This document shows positions 18,396 through 26,380 of a DNA stretch of 42,201 nt, in pieces. The position numbers were made by a program, and so were the translations under genes. The stretch lies in the NCBI GenBank assembly GCA_964625175.1, contig CAZVAO010000006.1:1-42201 (forward strand), given 5' to 3'. Origin of the DNA: CAZVAO01 sp964625175 (GTDB lineage Bacteria; Bacillota; UBA994; PWPR01). Every line of letters starts with the position of its first letter. Position 1 is the stretch's first letter. Under the pieces are notes generated by a model. The model searched no databases. It was not told the DNA's origin and saw only the letters and a program-made list of their open reading frames with translations.

Positions 18396-19244
18396 ATGTA
18401 TTTAAATATTTTAACGATTAAACCAACCGTTGAAGACGCGTTAATAGAGGATATTGGCTTTGGTGATATCACAACTTTGGCAACGATTCCAGCAGAATTA
18501 AATGCTAAAGCAGTCGTTCGAGTTAAAGACGAAGGCGTTATCGCAGGGCTCCCCATCCTTAAGCTGGTCTATCAGCTAATCGATGAGCAAGTGATGGTTA
18601 CAGAGCTGTATGCAGATGGCGATCATGTTGAAGTGGGTACGCTTGTTGCGGAGATTGCGGGTCCTGCCCGATCAATACTTACCGGTGAGCGGGTTGCCCT
18701 TAATTTTATGCAGCGCTTATCAGGGATTGCCACTAAGACCGCTAATATGGCAGATCTCATTAAGTATTATGATTGTCATGTAACTGATACCCGCAAAACG
18801 ACACCGGGTTTGCGCATATTAGAAAAGTATGCCGTACGGGTAGGTGGCGGACGCAATCACCGTTTTAATCTGTCGGACTGCGTTTTAATCAAAGATAATC
18901 ATATCGAAGTCTGTGGGAGTATTAGCAATGCGGTGGTTTCAGCACGTCAGACCATCGGCCACACGGTCAAGGTAGAGGTAGAGGTAACTTCTCTCGAACA
19001 GGTTCAAGAAGCATTGAGAGTTGGTGTAGATGTGATCATGTTAGACAATATGTCACTCGAGCAAATGAAAGAGGCAGTTCAGCTAATCGATGGTAAAGCC
19101 ATTACGGAAGCCTCGGGTAATATCAGTGAGGAAACGATTGTTGAAGTTGCACGTACTGGTGTAGATTATATTTCTTCTGGGAGCTTAACCCATAGCTATA
19201 AGTCATTAGATATTAGTATGGATATTATATATGGAGTAGCCTAA
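18396..19244 (+). CDS. nadC: Nicotinate-nucleotide diphosphorylase (carboxylating) NadC
   Basis: NadC converts quinolinate and PRPP to nicotinate mononucleotide, CO2 and PPi. The 282 residues carry the typical EDIGFGDITTLATIP start, GERVALNFMQRLSGIAT, DTRKTTPGLRILEKYAVRVG and the C-terminal barrel motifs EVEVTSLEQVQEAL and DVIMLDNMS. The true start is ATG 18396: AGGAG at 18384-18388 lies 7 nt upstream, inside the longer frame that begins at 18381. It overlaps birA by one base, so nadA-nadC-birA look co-transcribed. Confidence 0.97.
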   Translation: MYLNILTIKPTVEDALIEDIGFGDITTLATIPAELNAKAVVRVKDEGVIAGLPILKLVYQLIDEQVMVTELYADGDHVEVGTLVAEIAGPARSILTGERVALNFMQRLSGIATKTANMADLIKYYDCHVTDTRKTTPGLRILEKYAVRVGGGRNHRFNLSDCVLIKDNHIEVCGSISNAVVSARQTIGHTVKVEVEVTSLEQVQEALRVGVDVIMLDNMSLEQMKEAVQLIDGKAITEASGNISEETIVEVARTGVDYISSGSLTHSYKSLDISMDIIYGVA

Positions 19245-20047
19245 TGGCTTCAGGTAAGTTAACTCAGCCACAGTTAGCACAGGCACTGAGGGAGCGCTTT
19301 GAAAACCAAGATAGCCATTTCTATAAGTATGAGCAAATAGATTCTACAATGAACGTCGCTAAAAAATTAATTATGGATGGTTTAGCTCAACATGGCGATG
19401 TTTTGGTAGCTGATATTCAAACGGGAGGCCGGGGTCGCCGCGGAAGAGCGTGGGCTTCTCCTGCGGGTGGTTTATGGTCTTCGTTTATTTTGTGCCCAGA
19501 AGTGGAGGCAGACAGCCTGCCCCTACTGACTCTGCAAGCAGCCGTAGCTGTTACTAAGGCGATTCGGGAACAAACGAGTCTTTTAGCTACAATTAAATGG
19601 CCCAATGACATTCAAATTCACGGTCGCAAAGTGTGTGGCATTGCTTTAGACCTAGTGCGTACGGGGAATAAGAATTTTATTGTACTGGGTATAGGCATAA
19701 ATACCAATCTTGCATTGACCCAGCTCGAAGCTGAAGTCCGACGGATTGCTACAACATTATTGGAAGAGGTCGGCAGCGAAATCGATTCCAACCTCTTATT
19801 GCTGGGGATTGTCGAGCACCTAGTTGAAGGACTTGCAGAATTAAAAAATGGGTCAGAGTGTTTATTGGCATCATGGCGTGATTTGAATAACACACTAGGC
19901 AAAGCGGTCAGAGTTGTGCCTGCTGATGGATCTGAGCCCTATCAAGGACGCGCTTTAGCAATTGCTAAAGACGGCAGTTTAATTGTAGAAAGCCAGACAG
20001 GGATCCAACATCATGTTAAAGCAGGAGATGTTTCGATTCGATTTTGA
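19244..20047 (+). CDS. birA: Biotin-[acetyl-CoA-carboxylase] ligase, without the HTH regulator domain
   Basis: It activates biotin to biotinyl-AMP and attaches it to carboxyl carrier proteins. The biotin/ATP loop GGRGRRGRAW is at residues 61-70, followed by TIKWPNDIQIHGRKVCGI and VLGIGINTN. The 267 residues comprise the catalytic and C-terminal SH3-like domains only. The N-terminal winged helix of BirA-type repressors is missing (the catalytic domain begins near residue 25), so this is a class I ligase that should not bind the biotin operator. It is coupled to nadC by TAATG. Confidence 0.95.
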   Translation: MASGKLTQPQLAQALRERFENQDSHFYKYEQIDSTMNVAKKLIMDGLAQHGDVLVADIQTGGRGRRGRAWASPAGGLWSSFILCPEVEADSLPLLTLQAAVAVTKAIREQTSLLATIKWPNDIQIHGRKVCGIALDLVRTGNKNFIVLGIGINTNLALTQLEAEVRRIATTLLEEVGSEIDSNLLLLGIVEHLVEGLAELKNGSECLLASWRDLNNTLGKAVRVVPADGSEPYQGRALAIAKDGSLIVESQTGIQHHVKAGDVSIRF

Positions 20048-20066
20048 TGTTTAAAGGATGATCATA

Positions 20067-21074
20067 ATGAAAACTGAACTGCTGACAACTGAAAAGCAAG
20101 GATTGACTAGGGCAGCGGAGCTGTTGCTGGCTGGTGAGGTTGTGGCCTTTCCGACGGAAACGGTTTATGGACTAGGCGCCAATGCTTTGGACGATTGTGC
20201 AGTTCAAAAGATTTTTGCTGCTAAGAACAGGCCAGCGGACAACCCGCTAATTGTCCATGTGTCAGATATTGAATCAGCAGCAAACGTGGTTGAGGCGATT
20301 CCGCCACTCGCTCGAGCGATCATGGAGCAATTTTGGCCAGGGCCGATTTCTATAATCTTAAATGCCAAACCCCATATCTCAGCCTATGTTACAGCAGGTT
20401 TAAATTCTGTCGCTGTGCGCTGTCCTGATCATCCCGTGGCACTGGCCTTATTACGGGAAGTGGGCATTCCCATTGCGGCCCCATCAGCCAATATCTCAGG
20501 ACGTCCAAGCGGAACCGAAGTTGCACATGTCCAGCGCGATTTCAATGGTCGAATCGCCGCCATCATTGATGGTGGTGCTTGCACAGTGGGTTTAGAAAGT
20601 ACAGTGGTTGATGCACGAACTTCGATTCTCCACATCTTACGTCCAGGCGCTGTGACTGAAGAGATGCTTGCAGCTATTGGTCAGGTGGTAAAGGGCTCTA
20701 GTCATAATGCCCCTGTAAATCTATCGCCAGGAACGCGGTATCCCCACTATCATCCTATTGCCAGGGTGATTCTGATTGAGGGGGAGTCTTTGAGTGACAT
20801 TGTCAGTCGATTTAAGCAATTCGCAGCGCTCAAACCCCATGCTGCAGTGATGGGTGTTGCTGAGGTCGTTCAGGACTGTTTGAATGAAAAACGAGTTGTG
20901 GGTTCTTGGGATGATTTAACAGCCTACGCAGAGAATCTCTATGGATTCTTTCGCTGGTCAGATGATGCGGGGATCCGCGAGGTGATCGTACACGGGGTCC
21001 CGGAGGTTGGGCTTGGTAGGGCACTGATGAATCGCTTGCGCAAAGCCGCCGATGAAGTTATTGGAGGTCACTGA
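20067..21074 (+). CDS. ywlC: L-threonylcarbamoyladenylate synthase (Sua5/YwlC type)
   Basis: It makes threonylcarbamoyl-AMP from threonine, bicarbonate and ATP, the first step of tRNA t6A37 formation. The YrdC-type catalytic domain fills about residues 1-210 (VAFPTETVYGLGANA; KNRPADNPLIVHV; AAPSANISGRPSGT; STVVDA). A C-terminal Sua5 domain follows after the linker near LSPGTRYPHYHP. The length is 335 residues. ATG 20067 is preferred over ATG 20058 because AAAGGATG precedes it at useful spacing. It overlaps the next gene by one base, reproducing the ywlC-ywlE pairing common in Firmicutes. Confidence 0.95.
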   Translation: MKTELLTTEKQGLTRAAELLLAGEVVAFPTETVYGLGANALDDCAVQKIFAAKNRPADNPLIVHVSDIESAANVVEAIPPLARAIMEQFWPGPISIILNAKPHISAYVTAGLNSVAVRCPDHPVALALLREVGIPIAAPSANISGRPSGTEVAHVQRDFNGRIAAIIDGGACTVGLESTVVDARTSILHILRPGAVTEEMLAAIGQVVKGSSHNAPVNLSPGTRYPHYHPIARVILIEGESLSDIVSRFKQFAALKPHAAVMGVAEVVQDCLNEKRVVGSWDDLTAYAENLYGFFRWSDDAGIREVIVHGVPEVGLGRALMNRLRKAADEVIGGH

Positions 21075-21529
21075 TGAAGATTTTATTTGTTTGTACAGGC
21101 AACACTTGCCGCAGCCCGATGGCAGAGGTTCTGATGGCAGACTTATTAAGCAACGCGGGTATAATTGGTGTTGAGTTGGCTTCAGCGGGTATTGCAGCTC
21201 GTAATGGGCAACGTGCGGCAGCGCATGCCGTTACGATTATGGGCGAGCAGGGGCTGGATCTTTCTGAGCACCGTAGCCAGATGATTACACCTCAATTATT
21301 ATCTTACGATTTGATTTTAACCATGACCGAATACCAAAGAGATCACTTGCTCAATCATGACAGCAGCCTTAGGAATCGTGTTTATGCCCTGAAAGAGTAT
21401 GCTTGTCCTACAATCACTGAAAAGAACATCGTGGATCCATTTGGTGGCAGTTTGGTAGAATATCGTCAAACGGCCGCTGAACTGCACTATTATCTAAAAC
21501 AAGCCATCAATCAGCTACAAAGTCATTAA
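21074..21529 (+). CDS. ywlE: Low-molecular-weight phosphatase, YwlE-type protein-arginine phosphatase
   Basis: The active-site loop is C7-TGNTC-R13 with the general acid Asp in VDPFGG near residue 121, the LMW-PTP plan. Residue 11 is threonine. In B. subtilis YwlE, Thr11 confers arginine-phosphate specificity, while tyrosine phosphatases usually have Ile there. So this is likely the eraser of McsB-made phosphoarginine. The mcsB and clpC genes lie about 8 kb downstream in the same window. The protein has 151 residues and the start overlaps the ywlC stop by one base. The substrate assignment is inference from that residue and the presence of McsB. Confidence 0.92.
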   Translation: MKILFVCTGNTCRSPMAEVLMADLLSNAGIIGVELASAGIAARNGQRAAAHAVTIMGEQGLDLSEHRSQMITPQLLSYDLILTMTEYQRDHLLNHDSSLRNRVYALKEYACPTITEKNIVDPFGGSLVEYRQTAAELHYYLKQAINQLQSH

Positions 21530-21536
21530 ACTCTGT

Positions 21537-21565
21537 TTGAATATCGTGGGGCATTAAGTTATAAT
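21537..21565 (+). promoter_or_regulatory. Sigma-A promoter of rpiB
   Basis: TTGAAT (21537-21542), 17 nt, then TATAAT (21560-21565), about 80 nt before the rpiB start. No regulatory hairpin is obvious in the leader. Confidence 0.75.
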
Positions 21566-21645
21566 TAATAGAGTGTATTAATAAGTTATGAATTGGCATG
21601 ACAATTTGGTTTTTCAAAATAATAGAGTAAAGTGAGGCGATTATC

Positions 21646-22086
21646 ATGATTGCGATTGCGTGTGATCACGGCGGACTATCTTTGAAAAACAGTGTAGTAA
21701 CTTGGCTAAAAGAATGGGATTATCAAGTTCAGGATTTTGGTGTACATAGTAATACTTCAGTGGATTATCCAGATTACGCTGTTTTAGTAGGTAAAGCAGT
21801 GGTAAGTGGTGAATGTAGCTGTGGTATTTTAATTTGTGGCACAGGAATTGGAATGGCCATATCCGCGAACAAAGTGGCGGGTGTGAGAGCCGCTAATGTC
21901 GAAAATATTTATTCGGCGCGCATGTTCCGCGAACATAATAATGGTAATGTTCTTTGCCTAGGAGCGCGCATTACGGGAATTGAGATTGCCAAAGAAATTG
22001 TAAAATCGTATTTGAGTACTGAATTCAGTGGAGGCAGACATGAGCGACGTGTCAACAAAATGATGGCCATTGAAAATCGGGCATAA
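21646..22086 (+). CDS. rpiB: Ribose-5-phosphate isomerase B
   Basis: It interconverts ribose 5-phosphate and ribulose 5-phosphate. The family motifs are all present: N-terminal IACDHGG, VDYPDYA, the catalytic Cys64 loop in GILICGTGIGM, and REHNNGNVLCLGAR. The 146 residues are typical. The start has GTGAGGCG upstream. It lies 57 nt before glyA, and the rpiB-glyA-upp order is widely kept in Firmicutes. A galactose-6-phosphate isomerase subunit is unlikely because the gene is single and next to glyA. Confidence 0.95.
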   Translation: MIAIACDHGGLSLKNSVVTWLKEWDYQVQDFGVHSNTSVDYPDYAVLVGKAVVSGECSCGILICGTGIGMAISANKVAGVRAANVENIYSARMFREHNNGNVLCLGARITGIEIAKEIVKSYLSTEFSGGRHERRVNKMMAIENRA

Positions 22087-22143
22087 TTCGGGATGTAAGT
22101 CTGCTTTTGCAGATCATCATATAGAAAATGTAGGAGGCCAATA

Positions 22144-23391
22144 ATGGAAATATTAAAGAAAGCTGACCCAAAAATTTTTGAAGCGATGCAACTTGAACTA
22201 GGTCGTCAGCGTGACAAGATTGAACTGATTGCATCTGAGAACTTTGTGAGCGAGGCTGTCTTAGAGGCCCAGGGCAGTATTATGACAAACAAATATGCTG
22301 AAGGCTATCCACGTCACCGTTACTACGGGGGTTGTGAATATGTAGATATTGCCGAAGGTTTAGCACGGGCTCGTGCCAAGAAGCTATTCGGTGCTGATCA
22401 CGTTAATGTTCAACCTCATTCTGGTTCACAAGCTAACATGGGTGTTTATATGGCCGTATTGAAGCCAGGCGACACCATCCTAGGTATGAGTCTAGATCAT
22501 GGTGGTCACTTAACGCATGGTTCTCCGGTTAACTTCTCTGGGATTCTCTACAATATTGTGCCTTATGGCGTAAATCCTGAGACGGGACAAATCGATTACG
22601 AAGAAGTGCGTCGCCTCGCGTTGGAGACCAAACCACAAATGATTTTAGCTGGAGCTTCCGCTTATTCTCGTTTCATCGATTTTGCGAAGTTCCGTGAGAT
22701 CGCCGATGAGGTAGGTGCCTATTTCATGGTTGATATGGCCCATATTGCTGGGTTAGTTGCCGCTGGCGTTCATCCAAGCCCCGTACCATATGCGCATTTT
22801 GTTACGACGACTACCCACAAGACCCTACGCGGACCTCGTGGTGGTATGATTCTCTGCACCAAAGAATTTGCTAAGATGATTGACAAGGCTATTTTCCCTG
22901 GCATTCAAGGTGGACCGCTCATGCACGTTATTGCCGCAAAAGCCGTTTGTTTCCGTGAAGCTGCTAAAGATAGTTTTAAAATCTATGCTCAAAATGTGGT
23001 GGATAATGCGGCTGCTCTGGCAGAATATTTGATGGCACGTGGGGTCAACATTGTATCAAACGGTACAGATAATCATTTGATGTTACTGGACCTTCGTGGT
23101 ACAGGCGTAACCGGCAAAGATCTAGAGCATGCATTAGATGAAGTTGGCATTACAACCAATAAAAACACAGTACCCAATGATCCAGAGAGTCCATTCGTGA
23201 CAAGTGGTGTTCGTATTGGCACTCCAGCTATGACGACGCGTGGCTTAGGCACTCCTGAAATGAAGGAGATTGCCGATATGATTGCTGATATGATCTTCAA
23301 TATCGCAGATGAAACGATGCATGCGGACGTAGCGAAACGCGTGACCAATCTCTGCGAACGCTTCCCACTGTATCCAAATTTAGTATATTAA
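22144..23391 (+). CDS. glyA: Serine hydroxymethyltransferase
   Basis: This PLP enzyme interconverts serine and glycine while making 5,10-methylene-THF. The PLP lysine lies in TTTHKTLRGPRGG near residue 226, with YAEGYPRHRYYGGCEYVD near the N-terminus and VQPHSGSQANMGVY for cofactor binding. The 415 residues are normal. AGGAGG precedes ATG 22144. It ends at a hairpin terminator. Its methylene-THF feeds ThyX (38381-39061) and connects with Fhs in the window. Confidence 0.98.
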   Translation: MEILKKADPKIFEAMQLELGRQRDKIELIASENFVSEAVLEAQGSIMTNKYAEGYPRHRYYGGCEYVDIAEGLARARAKKLFGADHVNVQPHSGSQANMGVYMAVLKPGDTILGMSLDHGGHLTHGSPVNFSGILYNIVPYGVNPETGQIDYEEVRRLALETKPQMILAGASAYSRFIDFAKFREIADEVGAYFMVDMAHIAGLVAAGVHPSPVPYAHFVTTTTHKTLRGPRGGMILCTKEFAKMIDKAIFPGIQGGPLMHVIAAKAVCFREAAKDSFKIYAQNVVDNAAALAEYLMARGVNIVSNGTDNHLMLLDLRGTGVTGKDLEHALDEVGITTNKNTVPNDPESPFVTSGVRIGTPAMTTRGLGTPEMKEIADMIADMIFNIADETMHADVAKRVTNLCERFPLYPNLVY

Positions 23392-23414
23392 CATCCCAAT
23401 CTACAGAGATATTC

Positions 23415-23441
23415 AGGAGCAGCCATTCGGCTGCTCCTTTG
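23415..23441 (+). terminator. Terminator after glyA
   Basis: A ten-pair stem, AGGAGCAGCC (23415-23424) with GGCTGCTCCT (23429-23438), loop ATTC, with only a short T run (TTTGTT) after it. Confidence 0.75.
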
Positions 23442-23691
23442 TTATAGAATTGTGGTAAGAGGGCTTTTGGCAGGCGCATTCTTTGGACAATCATTACAGG
23501 AGATCAGCGATATCAGGTCAAAATGGATAGCACGAGGGATCCGCGTATTCGTCTGATTAGATAAGAGATTGTAAAGCGAGCGGCTATCTGGCAAATTGTA
23601 GTCTAGAAACAATGGTCAAAAAAGTGTAGAATATAGAGTAAGTGAGAGGCTACGGTCTTAATATCCGAATAGGTAAAGTGGGGGTAAGATA
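23442..23691. other. glyA-upp intergenic stretch without a visible gene
   Basis: About 250 bases with no credible coding frame. A TAGAAT near 23625 could be a -10 for upp, but I see no good -35. One GGTCAAA half-site of the CtsR type is present near 23612, without a partner. Confidence 0.4.
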
Positions 23692-24321
23692 ATGGATAAT
23701 GTGCATGTACTCGATCATCCGTTAATTCAGCATAAATTAACGTATATTCGCGATAAGAATACGGGAAACAAGGTGTTTCGAGAATTAGTTGAAGAAGTCG
23801 CCGCCTTAATGGCTTACGAAGTAACGCGGGATTTACCATTGGTGGATACAATCGTGGAAACACCGATAGGACCAGCTTGTACAAAGATAATTTCAGGCAA
23901 AAAAATGGGTGTTGTGCCTATATTACGTGCTGGTTTAGGTATGGTGGAAGGGATCCTAAAATTAGTGCCACATGCGCGGGTGGGCCATATTGGGTTATAC
24001 CGCGACCCCCAAACCCTTGAGCCCGTGTCCTACTACAATAAGTTGCCCTCAGACGTTCAAGAGCGCGATATAATTATTGTAGATCCCATGTTGGCGACGG
24101 GGGGATCGGCAGTAGCCGCCATTCGCATTCTGCGCCAGTACGGCGCCCGTTCTATAAAATTGATGTGTCTCATCGCTGCACCTGAAGGGATCGCCGCCGT
24201 GCTTAAAGAGTTTCCTGAAATCAAAATTTATGTTGCTGAGATTGACGAGCGTCTAAATGATCACGGTTATATTGTGCCTGGTTTGGGTGATGCTGGCGAC
24301 AGACTGTTTGGTACAAAGTGA
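23692..24321 (+). CDS. upp: Uracil phosphoribosyltransferase
   Basis: It salvages uracil to UMP with PRPP. The 209 residues include HPLIQHKLTYIRDKNTG near the start, GVVPILRAGLGMVEG, the PRPP loop VDPMLATGGSA at 130-140, and the uracil-binding end PGLGDAGDRLFGTK, which is diagnostic. The GGGGGTAAGAT ribosome site supports ATG 23692. The TGA stop overlaps the next start (GTGATG). Confidence 0.98.
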   Translation: MDNVHVLDHPLIQHKLTYIRDKNTGNKVFRELVEEVAALMAYEVTRDLPLVDTIVETPIGPACTKIISGKKMGVVPILRAGLGMVEGILKLVPHARVGHIGLYRDPQTLEPVSYYNKLPSDVQERDIIIVDPMLATGGSAVAAIRILRQYGARSIKLMCLIAAPEGIAAVLKEFPEIKIYVAEIDERLNDHGYIVPGLGDAGDRLFGTK

Positions 24322-24767
24322 TGGATCGACCGAATTGGGACCAGTATTTTTCAGGAATCACCTTATTAGTGGCCGAGCGTAGTACGTGCTTACGACGTAA
24401 AGTAGGCGCTGTATTAGTCAAAGATAAGCGTATTCTTTCGACTGGCTATAATGGAGCGCCTTCGGGATTGAAGCACTGCGGTGAAGTCGGATGTATTCGT
24501 GAGGAAATGAATGTTCCGTCAGGGCAACGCCATGAACTATGTCGGGGGCTGCATGCGGAACAGAATGCCATCATCCAAGCGGCAACAGCTGGAGTGAGTA
24601 TAACCGGAAGCACGTTATATGTGACGACCTATCCCTGTGTCGTTTGTGCCAAAATGCTCATTAACGCTAAAATAACCGATATTGTTTTTCTTGCCGATTA
24701 TTCTGACCCGCTTTCGAAAGAATTATTTAAAGAAGCAGGTATTAACTTACGGCATTTAGAAGTTTAA
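24321..24767 (+). CDS. comEB: dCMP deaminase family protein (ComEB-like)
   Basis: This is a zinc cytidine/deoxycytidylate deaminase, converting dCMP to dUMP for thymidylate synthesis. The zinc site is H78-A-E in GLHAEQNAI with C106 and C109 in YPCVVCAKML. The N-terminal ERSTCLRRKVGAVLV and TGYNGAPSGLKHC are the dCMP deaminase signatures. It is 148 residues long from ATG 24321; a GTG at 24318 could add one residue. It is coupled to upp. ThyX later in the window would use the dUMP it makes. Despite the name, a competence role is not implied. Confidence 0.93.
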   Translation: MDRPNWDQYFSGITLLVAERSTCLRRKVGAVLVKDKRILSTGYNGAPSGLKHCGEVGCIREEMNVPSGQRHELCRGLHAEQNAIIQAATAGVSITGSTLYVTTYPCVVCAKMLINAKITDIVFLADYSDPLSKELFKEAGINLRHLEV

Positions 24768-24771
24768 AAGG

Positions 24772-24799
24772 TTGTATAGACAATATTCTGTGTTATAAT
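24772..24799 (+). promoter_or_regulatory. Sigma-A promoter of guaB
   Basis: TTGTAT (24772-24777), 16 nt, TATAAT (24794-24799), 29 nt before the guaB start. It overlaps the end of the upp-comEB unit closely, with no terminator between. Confidence 0.7.
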
Positions 24800-24828
24800 A
24801 AGAAAATTAACAAAGGGGAGGCAATTGA

Positions 24829-26298
24829 GTGAAATACGAAGATAAGGTAATAAAAGAAGCTTTAACATTCGATGATGTGCTCTTGATTCCAGCACACTCA
24901 ACGGTTTTACCACATGAAGCATGCACCCATACGAAACTCACACGAAATATCGACCTGCGCACCCCGCTCGTCAGTGCAGCGATGGATACTGTCACATCTG
25001 CACGCATGGCGGTAGCCATGGCACGTGAGGGTGGTATTGGAATCATTCATAAAAATATGAGCATTGCCCAGCAGGCTGAAGAAGTCGATAAGGTTAAGCG
25101 CTCTGAGCACGGTGTAATCGTAGACCCGATGTTTCTGTCACCAGAACACACTTTAGGTGACGCCGAGCATCTGATGAGCAAGTATCGCATATCGGGTGTG
25201 CCGATTACGGTAGGCAAAAAACTTGTCGGGATCATTACGAATCGAGATATGCGTTTCGAGACGGATATGACTCAGCTCATCAAAAATGTGATGACAAAAG
25301 AAAATTTAGTAACTGCTCCCTTCGGTACTACCGTGGAAGAAGCAAAAGCCATTCTCCAACGCAATAAGATTGAGAAATTGCCCCTTGTCGACGAGGATTT
25401 CAACTTAACGGGCTTAATTACAATCAAGGACATTGAGAAGACAATCAAGTACCCGAATTCTACTAAAGACAGTGGCGGTCGCTTGCGTGTTGGTGCTGCA
25501 ATTTCGGTTGGAGCAGATTCTCTAGAGCGCGCACGTGCGCTTGTTGAGGCCGGTGTCGATGTGTTGGTTATCGATACGGCACATGGTCATAATCAGAATG
25601 TGATTAACCAAGTAGCAAAAATATGTGTGATGTATGCTGACGTCGATGTGATCGCTGGCAATGTGGCAACAGCAGAGGCGACACGTGCGCTTATTGAAGC
25701 CGGTGTTGATGCCGTTAAAGTGGGTATTGGGCCAGGCTCAATTTGCACGACACGGGTGGTAGCCGGGATCGGTGTGCCTCAGATTACGGCAATATTTGAC
25801 TGTGCCGAAGAGGCGCATAAGCACGGTGTGCCAATTATTGCTGATGGTGGTATTAAATATAGTGGCGATATCGTGAAGGCTTTAGCTGCTGGGGCAGATA
25901 GTGTCATGCTTGGTAGTTTGCTGGCTGGAACCGAAGAAAGCCCTGGAGAAACGATTATTTTTAATGGACGCACTTTCAAAGTGTACAGAGGCATGGGATC
26001 TTTGGGCGCAATGAAAGAAGGCAGTAAAGACCGTTACTTCCAGAATGACTCCATCAAACTGGTTCCCGAAGGCATTGAGGGTCGTGTGGCTTATAAAGGA
26101 CCTCTGAGCGATACGGTTTTCCAATTAATTGGTGGTTTGCGTGCGGGTATGGGATACTGCGGTTGTGCAACGGTTGCAGATATGCAAAATAAGGCTCAGT
26201 TTGTGCGCATTACTGCGGCAGGTTTGCGTGAGTCCCATCCTCACGACGTTCATATAACGAAAGAAGCGCCAAATTACAGTATTGATATATATTCTTAA
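24829..26298 (+). CDS. guaB: IMP dehydrogenase
   Basis: It oxidises IMP to XMP with NAD+, the committed step to GMP. The 489 residues start with the family's ALTFDDVLLIPAHS. Two CBS domains occupy about residues 95-205, and the catalytic cysteine is in GIGPGSICTTR near residue 306. The phosphate site (IADGGIKYSGDIVKALAAGA) and the flap region (GRVAYKGPLSD) are intact. The start is GTG 24829 with GGGGAGG upstream. Confidence 0.98.
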   Translation: MKYEDKVIKEALTFDDVLLIPAHSTVLPHEACTHTKLTRNIDLRTPLVSAAMDTVTSARMAVAMAREGGIGIIHKNMSIAQQAEEVDKVKRSEHGVIVDPMFLSPEHTLGDAEHLMSKYRISGVPITVGKKLVGIITNRDMRFETDMTQLIKNVMTKENLVTAPFGTTVEEAKAILQRNKIEKLPLVDEDFNLTGLITIKDIEKTIKYPNSTKDSGGRLRVGAAISVGADSLERARALVEAGVDVLVIDTAHGHNQNVINQVAKICVMYADVDVIAGNVATAEATRALIEAGVDAVKVGIGPGSICTTRVVAGIGVPQITAIFDCAEEAHKHGVPIIADGGIKYSGDIVKALAAGADSVMLGSLLAGTEESPGETIIFNGRTFKVYRGMGSLGAMKEGSKDRYFQNDSIKLVPEGIEGRVAYKGPLSDTVFQLIGGLRAGMGYCGCATVADMQNKAQFVRITAAGLRESHPHDVHITKEAPNYSIDIYS

Positions 26299-26380
26299 TA
26301 AAGAAGCAGGAGATTATTAAATTATCTTGAATTGATATTAGCACGCGTTTAAAGCGGCTTTGAAGAAGGAGGACGACGGA

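Noticed and set aside
21530..21645. Possible riboswitch in the leaders of rpiB-glyA, fhs or guaB.
   Set aside because: The leaders are short, and I could not see tandem glycine, THF, purine or T-box features.
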